64,000 bases of DNA from Caldithrix sp. (lineage in GTDB: Bacteria > Zhuqueibacterota > Zhuqueibacteria > Thermofontimicrobiales > Sulfurfontimicrobiaceae). Positions 26,475 to 35,542 of this stretch are shown here, piece after piece. Each line of letters opens with the position of its first letter. Positions within the stretch are counted from its first letter, which is position 1. Both the position numbers and the translations under genes were made by a program. The stretch lies in contig DYKB01000002.1 of the NCBI GenBank assembly GCA_020722815.1, positions 124,001-188,000 on the forward strand, read 5' to 3'. Below the pieces are notes generated by a model. It did not search any database and was not told the DNA's origin. It saw only the letters and a program-made list of their open reading frames with translations.

Positions 26475-26687
26475 ATGCCGATTTATGAGTATCATTGCAG
26501 CAATTGCGGTCATATTTTTGAAAAATTGCAAGCTATCGGGGCTGATAATTCCTTATTAGAGTGCCCTGAATGCCATACACCCAAACCTGACCGTATTTTT
26601 TCAGCGTTTGCTGCCAAAAATTCAGGATCGATAAGTTCCAGTTCCAGCAGTTCATCAAGCAGTGGTGATGGCGGTCGGTTTACCTGA
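26475..26687 (+). CDS. FmdB-type small zinc-ribbon protein
   Basis: A 70-residue protein beginning MPIYEYHCSNCGHIFEKLQ, the FmdB regulatory-protein family start. Zinc ligands are Cys8, Cys11, Cys30 and Cys33 (CPEC). The tail is a run of Ser residues followed by GDGGRF, common in this family. The ATG at 26475 is chosen for the family start and the AAGGAG before it; the frame is open upstream, but only across repeat copy A. The role is unclear in the family; often proposed as a regulatory or nucleic-acid-binding protein. Confidence 0.88.
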   Translation: MPIYEYHCSNCGHIFEKLQAIGADNSLLECPECHTPKPDRIFSAFAAKNSGSISSSSSSSSSSGDGGRFT

Positions 26688-26809
26688 GCCAGCTAGGTCA
26701 GAAAAGGTGTTCTGTAATAAAATTTAGCATTCCCAAATTTTATGATTTTTCAAATTTCTTCATGACAACATTTAATGGGATAAAATTTTTCAAATATTAA
26801 AAAAAATGC

Positions 26810-26838
26810 TTGACAAATTAAATCATTTTTCTTAGATT
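26810..26838 (+). promoter_or_regulatory. Candidate promoter of the nuo operon
   Basis: A perfect TTGACA at 26810-26815, a 17-bp spacer and TAGATT at 26833-26838. It is 164 bp before nuoA, in an otherwise feature-poor AT-rich gap (26688-27001), leaving a leader of about 155 nt. Confidence 0.55.
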
Positions 26839-27001
26839 ACAATCTCGTCATAAATTAGTAATTCTGATAAATACGATGGTAAATTTTTAATGTATTGTTG
26901 GTCCAGTTTTAACTCTTTGAAATTATTAAATTAATCTTGATCAAAATTGTGGATTTAACACGGATTTCTGAACGCTAAATCATCTGAAGAAGGAAATTAT
27001 C

Positions 27002-27370
27002 ATGACGGACCAGTATTTACCAGTCCTGCTTTTCATATTATTCGCCATTTTTTTTGTAGCTGCAATTTTATTAATCAATGCGGTGTTTGGCCCTAAAGCC
27101 CGTGACCGGAAGGATTATGATTCAAAATTTTTACCGTTTGAATGTGGTTCAAATCCCTATCAGGAAAATACGCGACGGGTTAGTGTCCGTTTTTATTTAG
27201 TTGCCTTGTTATTTGTCTTATTCGATCTGGAAGCGATTTTACTGTATCCCTGGGCAATTGTTGCGCGTTCAATTGGAACGACTGCGTACATTGCCTTTTT
27301 TATTTTCATGTTTTTTCTCGTACTGGCATTAATCTATGCCTATCGGAAAAAAGCATTCGATTGGAGGTAA
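27002..27370 (+). CDS. nuoA: NADH-quinone oxidoreductase subunit A
   Basis: A 122-residue membrane subunit of complex I with three helices (LLFILFAIFFVAAILLINAV; FYLVALLFVLFDLEAILLYP; AYIAFFIFMFFLVLALIYAY). The conserved loop FLPFECGSNPYQ carries the Cys used in the active/deactive switch in mitochondria. It helps form the quinone-entry region. GAAGGAAAT precedes the ATG. First gene of the nuo operon; nuoB follows 7 bp later. Confidence 0.96.
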   Translation: MTDQYLPVLLFILFAIFFVAAILLINAVFGPKARDRKDYDSKFLPFECGSNPYQENTRRVSVRFYLVALLFVLFDLEAILLYPWAIVARSIGTTAYIAFFIFMFFLVLALIYAYRKKAFDWR

Positions 27371-27377
27371 GTTTCGT

Positions 27378-27851
27378 ATGAGTGCTGAATTAGAATTGCC
27401 AGATAATGTAATCTTAACCCGGATGGATCAATTTGTCGGTTGGGCACGAAGTTATTCACTCTGGCAATATCCATTTGTAACCGCGTGTTGTGGCATGGAA
27501 TTTATGTCCGTAAGCTCCTCCCATTATGATACAGATCGTTTTGGCGCGGCTTTTCCGCGCTTTACCCCCCGGCAATCGGATATGCTTATGGTAACCGGCA
27601 CCATTACGCATAAACAGGCACCGATTTTACGCCGGGTCTGGGAGCAAATGTGTGATCCCAAGTATGTGATTGCTGTTGGCGCCTGTGCCATTAGTGGGGG
27701 ATTTTATCGAAATTATGCAACAGTTCAGGGTTGCGATCGGGTAATTCCGGTTGATGTCTATATTCCAGGCTGTCCACCGCGACCCGAAATGATTATCGAT
27801 GGCATCATGAAACTTCAAGAAAAAATACGTAATCAGAAACAGGTTTATTAA
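27378..27851 (+). CDS. nuoB: NADH-quinone oxidoreductase subunit B
   Basis: A 157-residue subunit that holds the terminal [4Fe-4S] cluster N2, which passes electrons to quinone. Cluster ligands are the double Cys of TACCGMEFM, GACAISGG and PGCPPRPE. The ATG at 27378 is used; the open frame extends back into nuoA in another frame and those residues are not part of the family. Confidence 0.97.
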   Translation: MSAELELPDNVILTRMDQFVGWARSYSLWQYPFVTACCGMEFMSVSSSHYDTDRFGAAFPRFTPRQSDMLMVTGTITHKQAPILRRVWEQMCDPKYVIAVGACAISGGFYRNYATVQGCDRVIPVDVYIPGCPPRPEMIIDGIMKLQEKIRNQKQVY

Positions 27852-27866
27852 AATAGACTTCAGAGA

Positions 27867-28433
27867 ATGTACTTTATGACATCTGAGTGGCTTTTAAAAG
27901 ACGATCTCAAAAAACTTTTTGAGAAATTTCCGAATGCAAAATATGCTGAAGAGTTCCATCAGGGAATGGTCTACATCCCGGCAGAAGAATTACCGGTCAT
28001 TTTTGATTTTATAAAAAATGATCCAAACTATGTGATGAGTATGTTGAGCAGTGTCACGGCAGTGGATTATCTGGGTAGCCGCTATGCTCAAAAGCCAAAT
28101 CTCACCGGCCGTGAAGAAGAACCGTTATCCCCGACAAGATTCGATGTTATCTATCATTTCTATTCTGTCTCAACAAAGAAAAGATTACGTATCATCACCA
28201 GTTGTGGGGGAGAATATCCCGAAGTCGCAAGTAGTTACCCCTGGTGGCGATCGGCACATTTTATGGAACGCGAAGTGTTTGACATGTTTGGGATTCGGTT
28301 TAAAGATCACCCCAATTTAAAACGTGTTCTGCTTTACGAAGAATTCAAGGGACATCCGTTACGAAAAGACTATGCCATCGATGCTGAGCAATCATTGATT
28401 CAACAGAGAAATCCGGAGGCACCCAATGACTGA
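27867..28433 (+). CDS. nuoC: NADH-quinone oxidoreductase subunit C
   Basis: A 188-residue subunit of the peripheral arm. Its signature is the ERE(V)DMFGIRFKDHPNLKRVL stretch near residues 131-150, followed by GHPLRKDY. NuoC is separate here, not fused to NuoD as in E. coli. A second in-frame ATG at 27876 is an equal start choice. The end overlaps nuoD by 8 bp. Confidence 0.96.
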   Translation: MYFMTSEWLLKDDLKKLFEKFPNAKYAEEFHQGMVYIPAEELPVIFDFIKNDPNYVMSMLSSVTAVDYLGSRYAQKPNLTGREEEPLSPTRFDVIYHFYSVSTKKRLRIITSCGGEYPEVASSYPWWRSAHFMEREVFDMFGIRFKDHPNLKRVLLYEEFKGHPLRKDYAIDAEQSLIQQRNPEAPND

Positions 28434-29667
28434 AATGCCCGCAAAATTTCGGCTAAATGAAGTTCGTCGTGAAGTGATCGATATACCCCTGGATGGGCCG
28501 GCTGATCAACCCGTTACCATTAACCTCGGCCCTTCACATCCCGCAATGCACGGAACTATTCGCATGGTCGCTGATTTTATTGGTGAAAAGGTGAGTAATA
28601 TTGAGGTTGAATGTGGTTTTCTGCATCGCGGTTTTGAAAAAATGGGGGAAAATCGAAATTATGTGCAGGTCATTCCATATACAGATCGTCTGAACTATGT
28701 TTCGCCCTTCATTAATAATTTCGGCTATGTTGGCGCATTGGAAAAAATGTTTGGTATTGAAATTACCGAACGTTGTGCCTGGTTACGAACAATGTTTGCC
28801 GAACTTTCCCGTATTTCTGACCATCTGACCTGTAATGCCGCCATCGCGATGGAAACAGGTGCCATGACGGCTTTCCTTTATTTTATGCAATGTCGAGAAG
28901 AATTATGGGAACATTTTAATCACGCCACGGGTGCCCGTCAAACTGTCAGTTATGGTCGAATTGGTGGTCTGGCACGCGATATTCCTCCCGGTTGGCTTGA
29001 ACGTTGCGCCCAAATTCTGGAGAAAATGCTGGTGCTGCTTGATGATATTCATGGTTTACTGGATCGTAATAAGATATTTCTGGATCGAACCCAGGGGGTT
29101 GGCGCCTGTTCGGCTGAAGATGCCATTAATTTTGGCTTCACTGGCCCCTTCTTAAGAGCGTCTGGCGTAAATTATGACATTCGAAAAGTATTTCCTTATT
29201 TAAAATACAATGAAGTAGATTTTGAAGTCCCGGTTGGCAAATATGGTGATAATTATGATCGGTATTTCGTTCGGATGCGCGAAATTGAAGAATCGATTAA
29301 AATTTGTTATCAATGCTTTAACAAAATGCCGGAAGGTCCTATCAATACCGACGATTGGCAAGCTCATTTGCCAGAAAAAGTTAAAGTTTATGGCTCCATT
29401 GAAGGTTTGATTAACCATTTTAAAATTGTGATCGATGGACCACTGGTACCGAAAGGCCAGATTTATAATGCAGTTGAAGCCGCAAATGGGGAACTTGGCT
29501 ATTATATCGTTTCCGATGGTTCGGGAACAGCATATCGGCTGCATGTGCGTGCACCAAGTTTTATTATTCTGGGTTCTTTGGATCGCATTATCATCGGCCA
29601 TCAACTTGCCGATATTATTCCGATTTTTGGAACCGTCAATATGGTTGGTGGGGAATGTGATCGATAA
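28426..29667 (+). CDS. nuoD: NADH-quinone oxidoreductase subunit D
   Basis: A 413-residue subunit related to the large subunit of NiFe hydrogenases; with NuoB it forms the quinone-binding pocket. Markers: GPSHPAMHGTIRM near the start with the pocket His, ECGFLHRGFEKM, RTMFAELSRISDHL, and the closing FGTVNMVGGECDR. Length is normal. A structured 231-bp gap follows before nuoE, the longest gap in the first half of the operon. Confidence 0.97.
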   Translation: MTEMPAKFRLNEVRREVIDIPLDGPADQPVTINLGPSHPAMHGTIRMVADFIGEKVSNIEVECGFLHRGFEKMGENRNYVQVIPYTDRLNYVSPFINNFGYVGALEKMFGIEITERCAWLRTMFAELSRISDHLTCNAAIAMETGAMTAFLYFMQCREELWEHFNHATGARQTVSYGRIGGLARDIPPGWLERCAQILEKMLVLLDDIHGLLDRNKIFLDRTQGVGACSAEDAINFGFTGPFLRASGVNYDIRKVFPYLKYNEVDFEVPVGKYGDNYDRYFVRMREIEESIKICYQCFNKMPEGPINTDDWQAHLPEKVKVYGSIEGLINHFKIVIDGPLVPKGQIYNAVEAANGELGYYIVSDGSGTAYRLHVRAPSFIILGSLDRIIIGHQLADIIPIFGTVNMVGGECDR

Positions 29668-29671
29668 TTTT

Positions 29672-29805
29672 GAGCCTCACCGCGAACTTATTGGAATGTA
29701 TTAATAAAAATTGGTCAGTACGCGGGCTGACGGGTTTAAGGCTCATCGTTGATGGTTAGCAACCGTTTGTTTTATTCTTTGATAAACTTGAAGCGGAAAC
29801 GGTTG
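29672..29805 (+). other. Structured intergenic region between nuoD and nuoE
   Basis: Two inverted pairs lie in the nuoD-nuoE gap: GAGCCT (29672-29677) with AGGCTC (29739-29744), and CAACCGTTT (29760-29768) with AAACGGTTG (29797-29805), a perfect 9-bp stem. No T-run follows, so it is not a standard terminator. It could stabilise or process the mRNA or be an inserted repeat. Confidence 0.5.
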
Positions 29806-29898
29806 AATTCTGTACCTGCGTCATTACAACAACTTAAATAAATTCAAAGTAAGTAATAATTCAAAAAAAATGGGAAAATTTAAATTCCGGGGTTTTAT

Positions 29899-30414
29899 AT
29901 GGAATTTAGTGAAACAGAAAAAAAAGAGATCATGGGGTTACGAAAGGCCTATCCGGATGAGCGGTCTTTGATTCTTCCACTCCTCTGGATGATTCAAAAA
30001 CGCGAAGGATGGGTTCCCGAAGAAGCGGTCAATCTGATCGCATCAGAGCTAAAGGTACCACCGATCTGGGTTGAAGAACCAAGAACCTGGTATTCGATGT
30101 TCAATAAACAAAAAGTTGGTAAATATCTGCTTGAAGTTTGTCACAATGCTTCCTGCGCCATGTTGGGAAGCGAAGAAATTATTGCGCATATTTGCAAAAA
30201 ATTGAATATTGAGGTCGGGGAAACCACACCCGACGGACTTTTTACACTTCACGTCGCAGAATGCTTAGGATCGTGTGGTACGGGACCGGTGATGCAGGTG
30301 GGAGAAAATTATTACGAATTACTGACTCCGGAAAAAATTGATACGATTCTTGAAAATTTACGGTCTGGAAAAGAAGCTGAGCAAACACCACAGCATTTTC
30401 CTGAATATAAGTAG
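29899..30414 (+). CDS. nuoE: NADH-quinone oxidoreductase subunit E
   Basis: A 171-residue thioredoxin-like subunit carrying the [2Fe-2S] cluster N1a. Ligands follow the C-x4-C (VCHNASCAMLG) and C-x3-C (ECLGSCGTGP) patterns. It pairs with NuoF in the NADH-oxidising module. Normal length. Confidence 0.95.
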   Translation: MEFSETEKKEIMGLRKAYPDERSLILPLLWMIQKREGWVPEEAVNLIASELKVPPIWVEEPRTWYSMFNKQKVGKYLLEVCHNASCAMLGSEEIIAHICKKLNIEVGETTPDGLFTLHVAECLGSCGTGPVMQVGENYYELLTPEKIDTILENLRSGKEAEQTPQHFPEYK

Positions 30415-30462
30415 TGATAGAACCTCTCAATTCAATGGATTACAGATAATCCTGGTGGTTTA

Positions 30463-31767
30463 ATGAGCGATATCAAAATATTATTAAATTTCGATCGAAA
30501 CGGAAAAACACATACGCTGGATGACTACACGCAACGGGGTGGCTATCAAGCGTTGAAGCAAAAAATTCCCCAATTGACACCGGCGCAAATTGTTCAGGAA
30601 GTCAAGACAAGTAATATTCGCGGGCGCGGTGGTGCGGGCTTTCCGGCGGGATTGAAATGGTCGTTTTTAGCGAAAGATACGGGAAAACCGGTCTATCTGA
30701 TCTGTAATGCAGATGAAGGCGAACCAGGAACCTTTAAAGATCGCCTGATTATGGAAGAAAATCCCCATCAATTGATTGAAGGAATCATCCTGACCAGCTA
30801 CGCGATCAATGCCAAACAAGCCTTTATTTACATCCGCGGGGAATATGGTCTTTCCTATCGTCGGATTAAAGCGGCGGTGGATGAAGCATACGCGACTGGT
30901 TTATTGGGAGAGAAGATTCCAGGTACTGACTATGTCCCGAATATTGTGGTTCATCGTGGTGCTGGCGCGTACGTTGTTGGTGATGAAACGGGTTTGATGA
31001 ATTCCATTGAAGGAAAAAAAGGTTTCACCCGGATTAAACCGCCCTTTCCCGCTGTTGCCGGATTGTACGATTGTCCAACTATCATTAATAATGTTGAAAC
31101 GCTGGCTTCAGTTCCCTGGATTGTTCAGAATGGGGGAGAAGCGTATAAAGCAATCGGGACAGAAAAATCAACCGGCACGAAATTAATTTCGGTCAGTGGC
31201 CATATCCGAAAACCAGGGGTGTATGAAATCACCATGGGCTATCCATTTCGAGAATTTTTGAAAAATGAGTGCGGGGGAATTGTGGGGGGCCGCAAGTTAA
31301 AGGCGGTGATTCCGGGTGGTTCTTCAACACCGGTCTTGAAACCGGAAGAGGTTGAAAATATGACACTGGATTATGAATCGATCCAGGCAGCAGGTTCCAG
31401 TTTAGGTTCTGGCGGAATGATTATTATTGCAGAAGGAACCTGTATGGTACGGTTACTTAAAATTCTCGCTGATTTTTATCACCATGAATCCTGTGGTCAA
31501 TGTACTCCCTGTCGTGAAGGCACCGGCTGGTTAGCACAAATAATTACCCGCATCGAAAACGGAAAAGGTCGGCCAGAAGACCTGGAGGAAATTCCCCGGA
31601 TTTCGCGTTTCATTTACGGCTACACAATTTGTCCGTTGGGCGATGCTGCCTGTGGTCCCGTCGATAGTTTCTTAAAGAAATTTCGTAATGAGTTTGAAGA
31701 ACATATTGAAAAACAGCGCTGTCCGTACGGTGAAAAATTCACTCGCTTTCAGGAGTTGAGTAAATAA
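30463..31767 (+). CDS. nuoF: NADH-quinone oxidoreductase subunit F (NADH/FMN-binding)
   Basis: A 434-residue subunit that oxidises NADH. The glycine-rich NADH site is RGRGGAGFPAGLKW, the FMN region is NADEGEPGTFKDR with GAGAYVVGDETGLMNSIEG, and the N3 [4Fe-4S] ligands are in ESCGQCTPCREG with a distal Cys in TICPLGDAACGP. Normal length. nuoG begins 2 bp after its stop. Confidence 0.97.
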   Translation: MSDIKILLNFDRNGKTHTLDDYTQRGGYQALKQKIPQLTPAQIVQEVKTSNIRGRGGAGFPAGLKWSFLAKDTGKPVYLICNADEGEPGTFKDRLIMEENPHQLIEGIILTSYAINAKQAFIYIRGEYGLSYRRIKAAVDEAYATGLLGEKIPGTDYVPNIVVHRGAGAYVVGDETGLMNSIEGKKGFTRIKPPFPAVAGLYDCPTIINNVETLASVPWIVQNGGEAYKAIGTEKSTGTKLISVSGHIRKPGVYEITMGYPFREFLKNECGGIVGGRKLKAVIPGGSSTPVLKPEEVENMTLDYESIQAAGSSLGSGGMIIIAEGTCMVRLLKILADFYHHESCGQCTPCREGTGWLAQIITRIENGKGRPEDLEEIPRISRFIYGYTICPLGDAACGPVDSFLKKFRNEFEEHIEKQRCPYGEKFTRFQELSK

Positions 31768-31769
31768 AC

Positions 31770-33176
31770 ATGAAAATGGTTACGCTGAAAATCAATGGGA
31801 GCGAAATCACAGCTCCTGAAGGAATGCTTTTAATTGATGCCTGTGAGCAAAACGGGATACATATTCCGCGCTTTTGTTACCATGAAGGATTATATCCCGG
31901 TGGCAATTGCCGGCTCTGTCTCGTGCGTATCGAAAAAAATCCCAAGCCAGTTCCAGCCTGTATGACCCGTGTGGTTGAAAATATGGTTGTCACAACCGAA
32001 ACACCGGAAATTCAGGAGATGCGCAAAGCGATTCTGGAATATACCTTGATTCATCATCCGCTGGATTGCCCGATTTGTGATAAAGCCGGGGAATGCCTGT
32101 TGCAGGACCAGTATATGAAATATTCCGGTGCCGATTCCAGGTTTCACGAACAAAAAATTGCCAAGGGTAAGCTATATAAATTTAGTGAACGCATTCTTTA
32201 TGATGCCGAACGTTGTATAACCTGTTCGCGTTGTGTTCGGTTCACACGCGATATTTCGAAATCGAATAAACTGGGTATTATTAAGCGTGGTGATCGTTCT
32301 TATGTTGCCTTGGCCCCTGGCGATACGTTTGATGATCCTTACAGTTATTGTGTAACTGATATTTGTCCCGTTGGTGCATTAACCAATCGCCAGTTCCGTT
32401 TTAAAGAACGCGTCTGGAACCTTAAAAAGACCGATTCCATCTGCGCTGGCTGTTCCCGTGGCTGTAATATTTCGATTTATCATAAAAATGAAAAAATCTA
32501 TCGCATTATACCGCGATTGAATAAAGACGTCAACCAATATTGGATGTGTGATTTTGGACGGGACTATACGCTTCTTCATCATCCCCAAACCCGATTAACG
32601 GGTAGCCAGATTGCTGGAAAAAGTGTCAAATATGATCTTTTTCTCTCCTCCGTTGCAGAAACGTTGAAAAAGACTGGTTCCAAAACAGGTTTTATTATTT
32701 CCTCACATGCAACGAATGAAGAATTAAAGGAAGCCCAAAAATTATGTAATAAGTTAATGATCACGAGGATATATAAAAAATCGGATCGTGTCTGGCAACC
32801 GGATAGCAAAGAAATCGAAAAAGACAGCTTTTTAATTACATCGGATAAAACACCCAATTTGAAAGGTGTCAGTCATTACTTTCCATCAGCAAAGGCAATG
32901 AGTGAATTTAAGGCTGATGGACTTGAATGCGTCATCGTCTGGGGATCGGGCGCAGCGGCTGAAAAATTGACAGGCCTGAAAGTGATTCAGCTTTCGACAA
33001 TGATTGACAAAGTATCAACACAGGCTAACTGGCTAATTGCTGGTCGATTACCGGCGGAAAAAAGTGGTTCATTTACCAATCTTGATGGAAAAGTGCAATC
33101 TTTTAAGCAGGCAATTCAAAGTCAAGATACTTTTGATGATTTAAAATTTTTGAGTGATCTGATCGAAAAGATATAG
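31770..33176 (+). CDS. nuoG: NADH-quinone oxidoreductase subunit G, short form
   Basis: A 468-residue subunit; typical NuoG is about 700-900. All N-terminal clusters are present: [2Fe-2S] ligands Cys36, Cys47, Cys50 and Cys64; the His-Cys3 site (N5) His96, Cys100, Cys103 and Cys109; N4 ligands Cys149, Cys152, Cys155 and Cys199. A further C-x2-C-x3-C-x27-C set (Cys225, 228, 232, 260) matches the N7 cluster site, which many complexes lack. After residue 265 only about 200 residues of the molybdopterin-oxidoreductase-like domain remain, and they are weakly conserved. Start is ATG at 31770 (MKMVTLKING); a second Met is two codons on. The frame is intact to nuoH, so the shortness is probably genuine. 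Confidence 0.93.
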   Translation: MKMVTLKINGSEITAPEGMLLIDACEQNGIHIPRFCYHEGLYPGGNCRLCLVRIEKNPKPVPACMTRVVENMVVTTETPEIQEMRKAILEYTLIHHPLDCPICDKAGECLLQDQYMKYSGADSRFHEQKIAKGKLYKFSERILYDAERCITCSRCVRFTRDISKSNKLGIIKRGDRSYVALAPGDTFDDPYSYCVTDICPVGALTNRQFRFKERVWNLKKTDSICAGCSRGCNISIYHKNEKIYRIIPRLNKDVNQYWMCDFGRDYTLLHHPQTRLTGSQIAGKSVKYDLFLSSVAETLKKTGSKTGFIISSHATNEELKEAQKLCNKLMITRIYKKSDRVWQPDSKEIEKDSFLITSDKTPNLKGVSHYFPSAKAMSEFKADGLECVIVWGSGAAAEKLTGLKVIQLSTMIDKVSTQANWLIAGRLPAEKSGSFTNLDGKVQSFKQAIQSQDTFDDLKFLSDLIEKI

Positions 33177-33210
33177 GCCTTTTAGAATGGCTTAATAATG
33201 GAGCAACCCA

Positions 33211-34404
33211 ATGCCTATGATTTTAGGGATTAATATTGCCGAAATGATTGTTGCGTTAATTTTGATCATCGGTGCATTTGCTTTATTGATGTTGTTCGGG
33301 ACGCTAATAAGTTGGTCCGAACGGAAACAATCGGCTTTAATGCAGGACCGTATTGGGGCGAATCGTTGTTACATACCACTCCCGGGAGGAAGAAAGTTGA
33401 TTCTGGGGGGATTAATTAACAACCTGGCCGATGCTGCAAAGATGGTTTTCAAAGAAAATTATCAACCCAAAGCCACAGATAAATTGCTTTATAATTTGGC
33501 TCCCTATATCGCTGTCACGACAGCTTTGGTTGCAATCGCGGTTGTTCCCATGGCCGGTATTCTGAAACCAGCCGAGTTTTTTCAAGCCTGGTATTTGAAA
33601 TGGATTCCGCTGATTCCTGAATATTTTACTAAATATTTTGCTGATTTTAGTTTTCCGGTTCAGATTGCGGATCTGAACTTCGGATTGCTATATGTTTTCG
33701 CGGTTGGTGGAATGGGCATTTTTGCCGCAATGCTGGCTGGTTGGTCTTCGAATAATAAATTTTCGACACTTGGCGCCTTACGCGCAGGTGCCCAGATGAT
33801 TTCTTATGAAATCGCCATGAGTATTTCCCTGTTGGGACTCATTTTCATCTACCAAACGCTGGATTTACGCGCAATCGTTGAATGGCAGGAAGGACTCTGG
33901 CTGGGATTTATTCCCCAATGGGGGGTTTTATTACAACCTTTTGCCTTTATTCTCTTCTTTATAACTGTTCTGGCGGAAGCCAAGCGTTTACCTTTTGATT
34001 TCCCCGAAGCCGAATCCGAACTGATATCAGGCTATTTCACAGAATATTCGGCTTTTAAAATGCTTTTATTTATGCTTTCAGAATTTATTGAAGTGGCTTT
34101 TTTGTCAACTCTTATCACCACGTTATTTTTTGGTGGCTATTCGGTTCCATTTCTAATGGCCGATGGATTTCACTTCCCGTGGGGAAGTATCTGGCAGCTT
34201 TCACATGCCACTGTCATTATTTTACAGTTGATTTCTTTTACCGCCAAAGTCTTTTTCTTCTGCTGGCTCTTGCAACTTATTCGATGGACAGTTCCTCGTA
34301 TTCGTTATGATCAACTCATGAATTTAAGCTGGAAAAAGTTGTTACCACTTTCCATCGCCAATTTTGTGATGACGGTAATCATTGTAGCGGTTGGAGGTTT
34401 TTAA
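33211..34404 (+). CDS. nuoH: NADH-quinone oxidoreductase subunit H
   Basis: A 397-residue membrane subunit with eight or more helices that joins the peripheral and membrane arms and forms part of the quinone cavity. Signatures: SWSERKQSALMQDRIGANR near residue 32-50 and the acidic loop LPFDFPEAESELISGYFTEYS. Slightly longer than the E. coli protein (325) because of an extended second loop (AEFFQAWYLKWIPLIPEYF). Confidence 0.97.
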   Translation: MPMILGINIAEMIVALILIIGAFALLMLFGTLISWSERKQSALMQDRIGANRCYIPLPGGRKLILGGLINNLADAAKMVFKENYQPKATDKLLYNLAPYIAVTTALVAIAVVPMAGILKPAEFFQAWYLKWIPLIPEYFTKYFADFSFPVQIADLNFGLLYVFAVGGMGIFAAMLAGWSSNNKFSTLGALRAGAQMISYEIAMSISLLGLIFIYQTLDLRAIVEWQEGLWLGFIPQWGVLLQPFAFILFFITVLAEAKRLPFDFPEAESELISGYFTEYSAFKMLLFMLSEFIEVAFLSTLITTLFFGGYSVPFLMADGFHFPWGSIWQLSHATVIILQLISFTAKVFFFCWLLQLIRWTVPRIRYDQLMNLSWKKLLPLSIANFVMTVIIVAVGGF

Positions 34405-34406
34405 GC

Positions 34407-35003
34407 GTGACGCAGATAAAAATGCCTAAGATAAATAATATGCCCTATCTCGATCGGGCTAAACTCACCTTTGGTGACCGTATCTACATCAAAGAAGTTA
34501 TTCGTGGTTTACTGATTACAGGCCGACACTTCTTTAAAAATCTCTTTTTATGGAGTCGGGGAAAAAAAGGCGGTGTGGTCATTTTTTATCCTGAAGAAAT
34601 TCGGGTTGATTATTCGCCGATTAACCGGGGGCGACATGTACTGGTTCAGCGAACTGATGGATCCCCACGCTGTGTTGCCTGTCAGATGTGTGCAACCATT
34701 TGTCCCGCTCGCTGTATTGAGATTAAAGCGGAAGAAAGTGAAGATCCAATCATTCAGAAGCGTCCTGTGGTTTTTAATCTCGATGTGAGTCGCTGTATTT
34801 TCTGTGGCTTTTGTGTCGAAGCCTGCCCGGTGGATGCCATTCGAATGGTAAAAGAGACAACTGATTTGGTGGGGTACAACCGCTTTAAGATGGTTTATGA
34901 TCTCAAAACCTTACTGAATTGGCATAAAATTGTAAATGATGATGTCGTTCATGGTTATAATCCAACTGGAAAAAGTGCGTTTGCAGATATTGACAAAGGG
35001 TAA
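34407..35003 (+). CDS. nuoI: NADH-quinone oxidoreductase subunit I
   Basis: A 198-residue ferredoxin-type subunit carrying clusters N6a and N6b. Two C-x2-C-x2-C-x3-CP sets are seen: CVACQMCATICPARC and CIFCGFCVEACPVDA. Starts GTG at 34407, 2 bp after the nuoH stop. The N-terminal part has the usual YLDRAKLTFGDRIYIKEV amphipathic region. Confidence 0.95.
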   Translation: MTQIKMPKINNMPYLDRAKLTFGDRIYIKEVIRGLLITGRHFFKNLFLWSRGKKGGVVIFYPEEIRVDYSPINRGRHVLVQRTDGSPRCVACQMCATICPARCIEIKAEESEDPIIQKRPVVFNLDVSRCIFCGFCVEACPVDAIRMVKETTDLVGYNRFKMVYDLKTLLNWHKIVNDDVVHGYNPTGKSAFADIDKG

Positions 35004-35011
35004 GCTATTTT

Positions 35012-35542
35012 ATGAATTTTAATATCATCATGTTTATTGTGTTTGGAGTATTAGCTATTGCCGGTGGTTTGGCACTTTTCCTGGCCAAACATCCGATTCG
35101 GGGCGCACTGGGCCTGTTAGGCTCTATGCTGTCATTAGCTGGCATGTACGCGATTTTAAATGCGCACGCCATCGCGGCTTTTCAGGTCATTATCTATGCC
35201 GGCGCGGTGATGGTATTAATCACCTACATTATTATGCTGCTGGATATTCGAACCGAAGATTACACTTTGCCGTTCTCGAAATACTTTATGATCGGTATCC
35301 CGCTGGTTCTTATGCTGGCTGTGATTTTTCTGGTCCGGTTAACAAACCTGGATTTCTCGATTTTAGTTGTACCTTCAATTTCTAATTCTTCCTTTGGAAG
35401 TGTGAGGGAAATTGGTTATAATTTGATGCATAAATATCTTTTTTCGTTTGAATTTGTCTCAACACTATTATTTGCTGCAATTGTCGCTGTAATTGCACTG
35501 GTTCAATTGGATTGGAAGGGACGTCAAAAAGATGAATCCTGA
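35012..35542 (+). CDS. nuoJ: NADH-quinone oxidoreductase subunit J
   Basis: A 176-residue membrane subunit with five helices. The conserved third helix reads FQVIIYAGAVMVLITYIIML, which contains the pi-bulge region that couples quinone reduction to pumping. It overlaps nuoK by 11 bp. Confidence 0.95.
   Translation: MNFNIIMFIVFGVLAIAGGLALFLAKHPIRGALGLLGSMLSLAGMYAILNAHAIAAFQVIIYAGAVMVLITYIIMLLDIRTEDYTLPFSKYFMIGIPLVLMLAVIFLVRLTNLDFSILVVPSISNSSFGSVREIGYNLMHKYLFSFEFVSTLLFAAIVAVIALVQLDWKGRQKDES

Noticed and set aside
29672-29805. Possible rho-independent terminator splitting the nuo operon
   Set aside because: The stems are not followed by a T-run, and nuoE-N show no clear promoter of their own.
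31770-33176. NuoG as a frameshifted pseudogene
   Set aside because: The frame is intact, all cluster ligands are kept, and nuoH follows at normal spacing.
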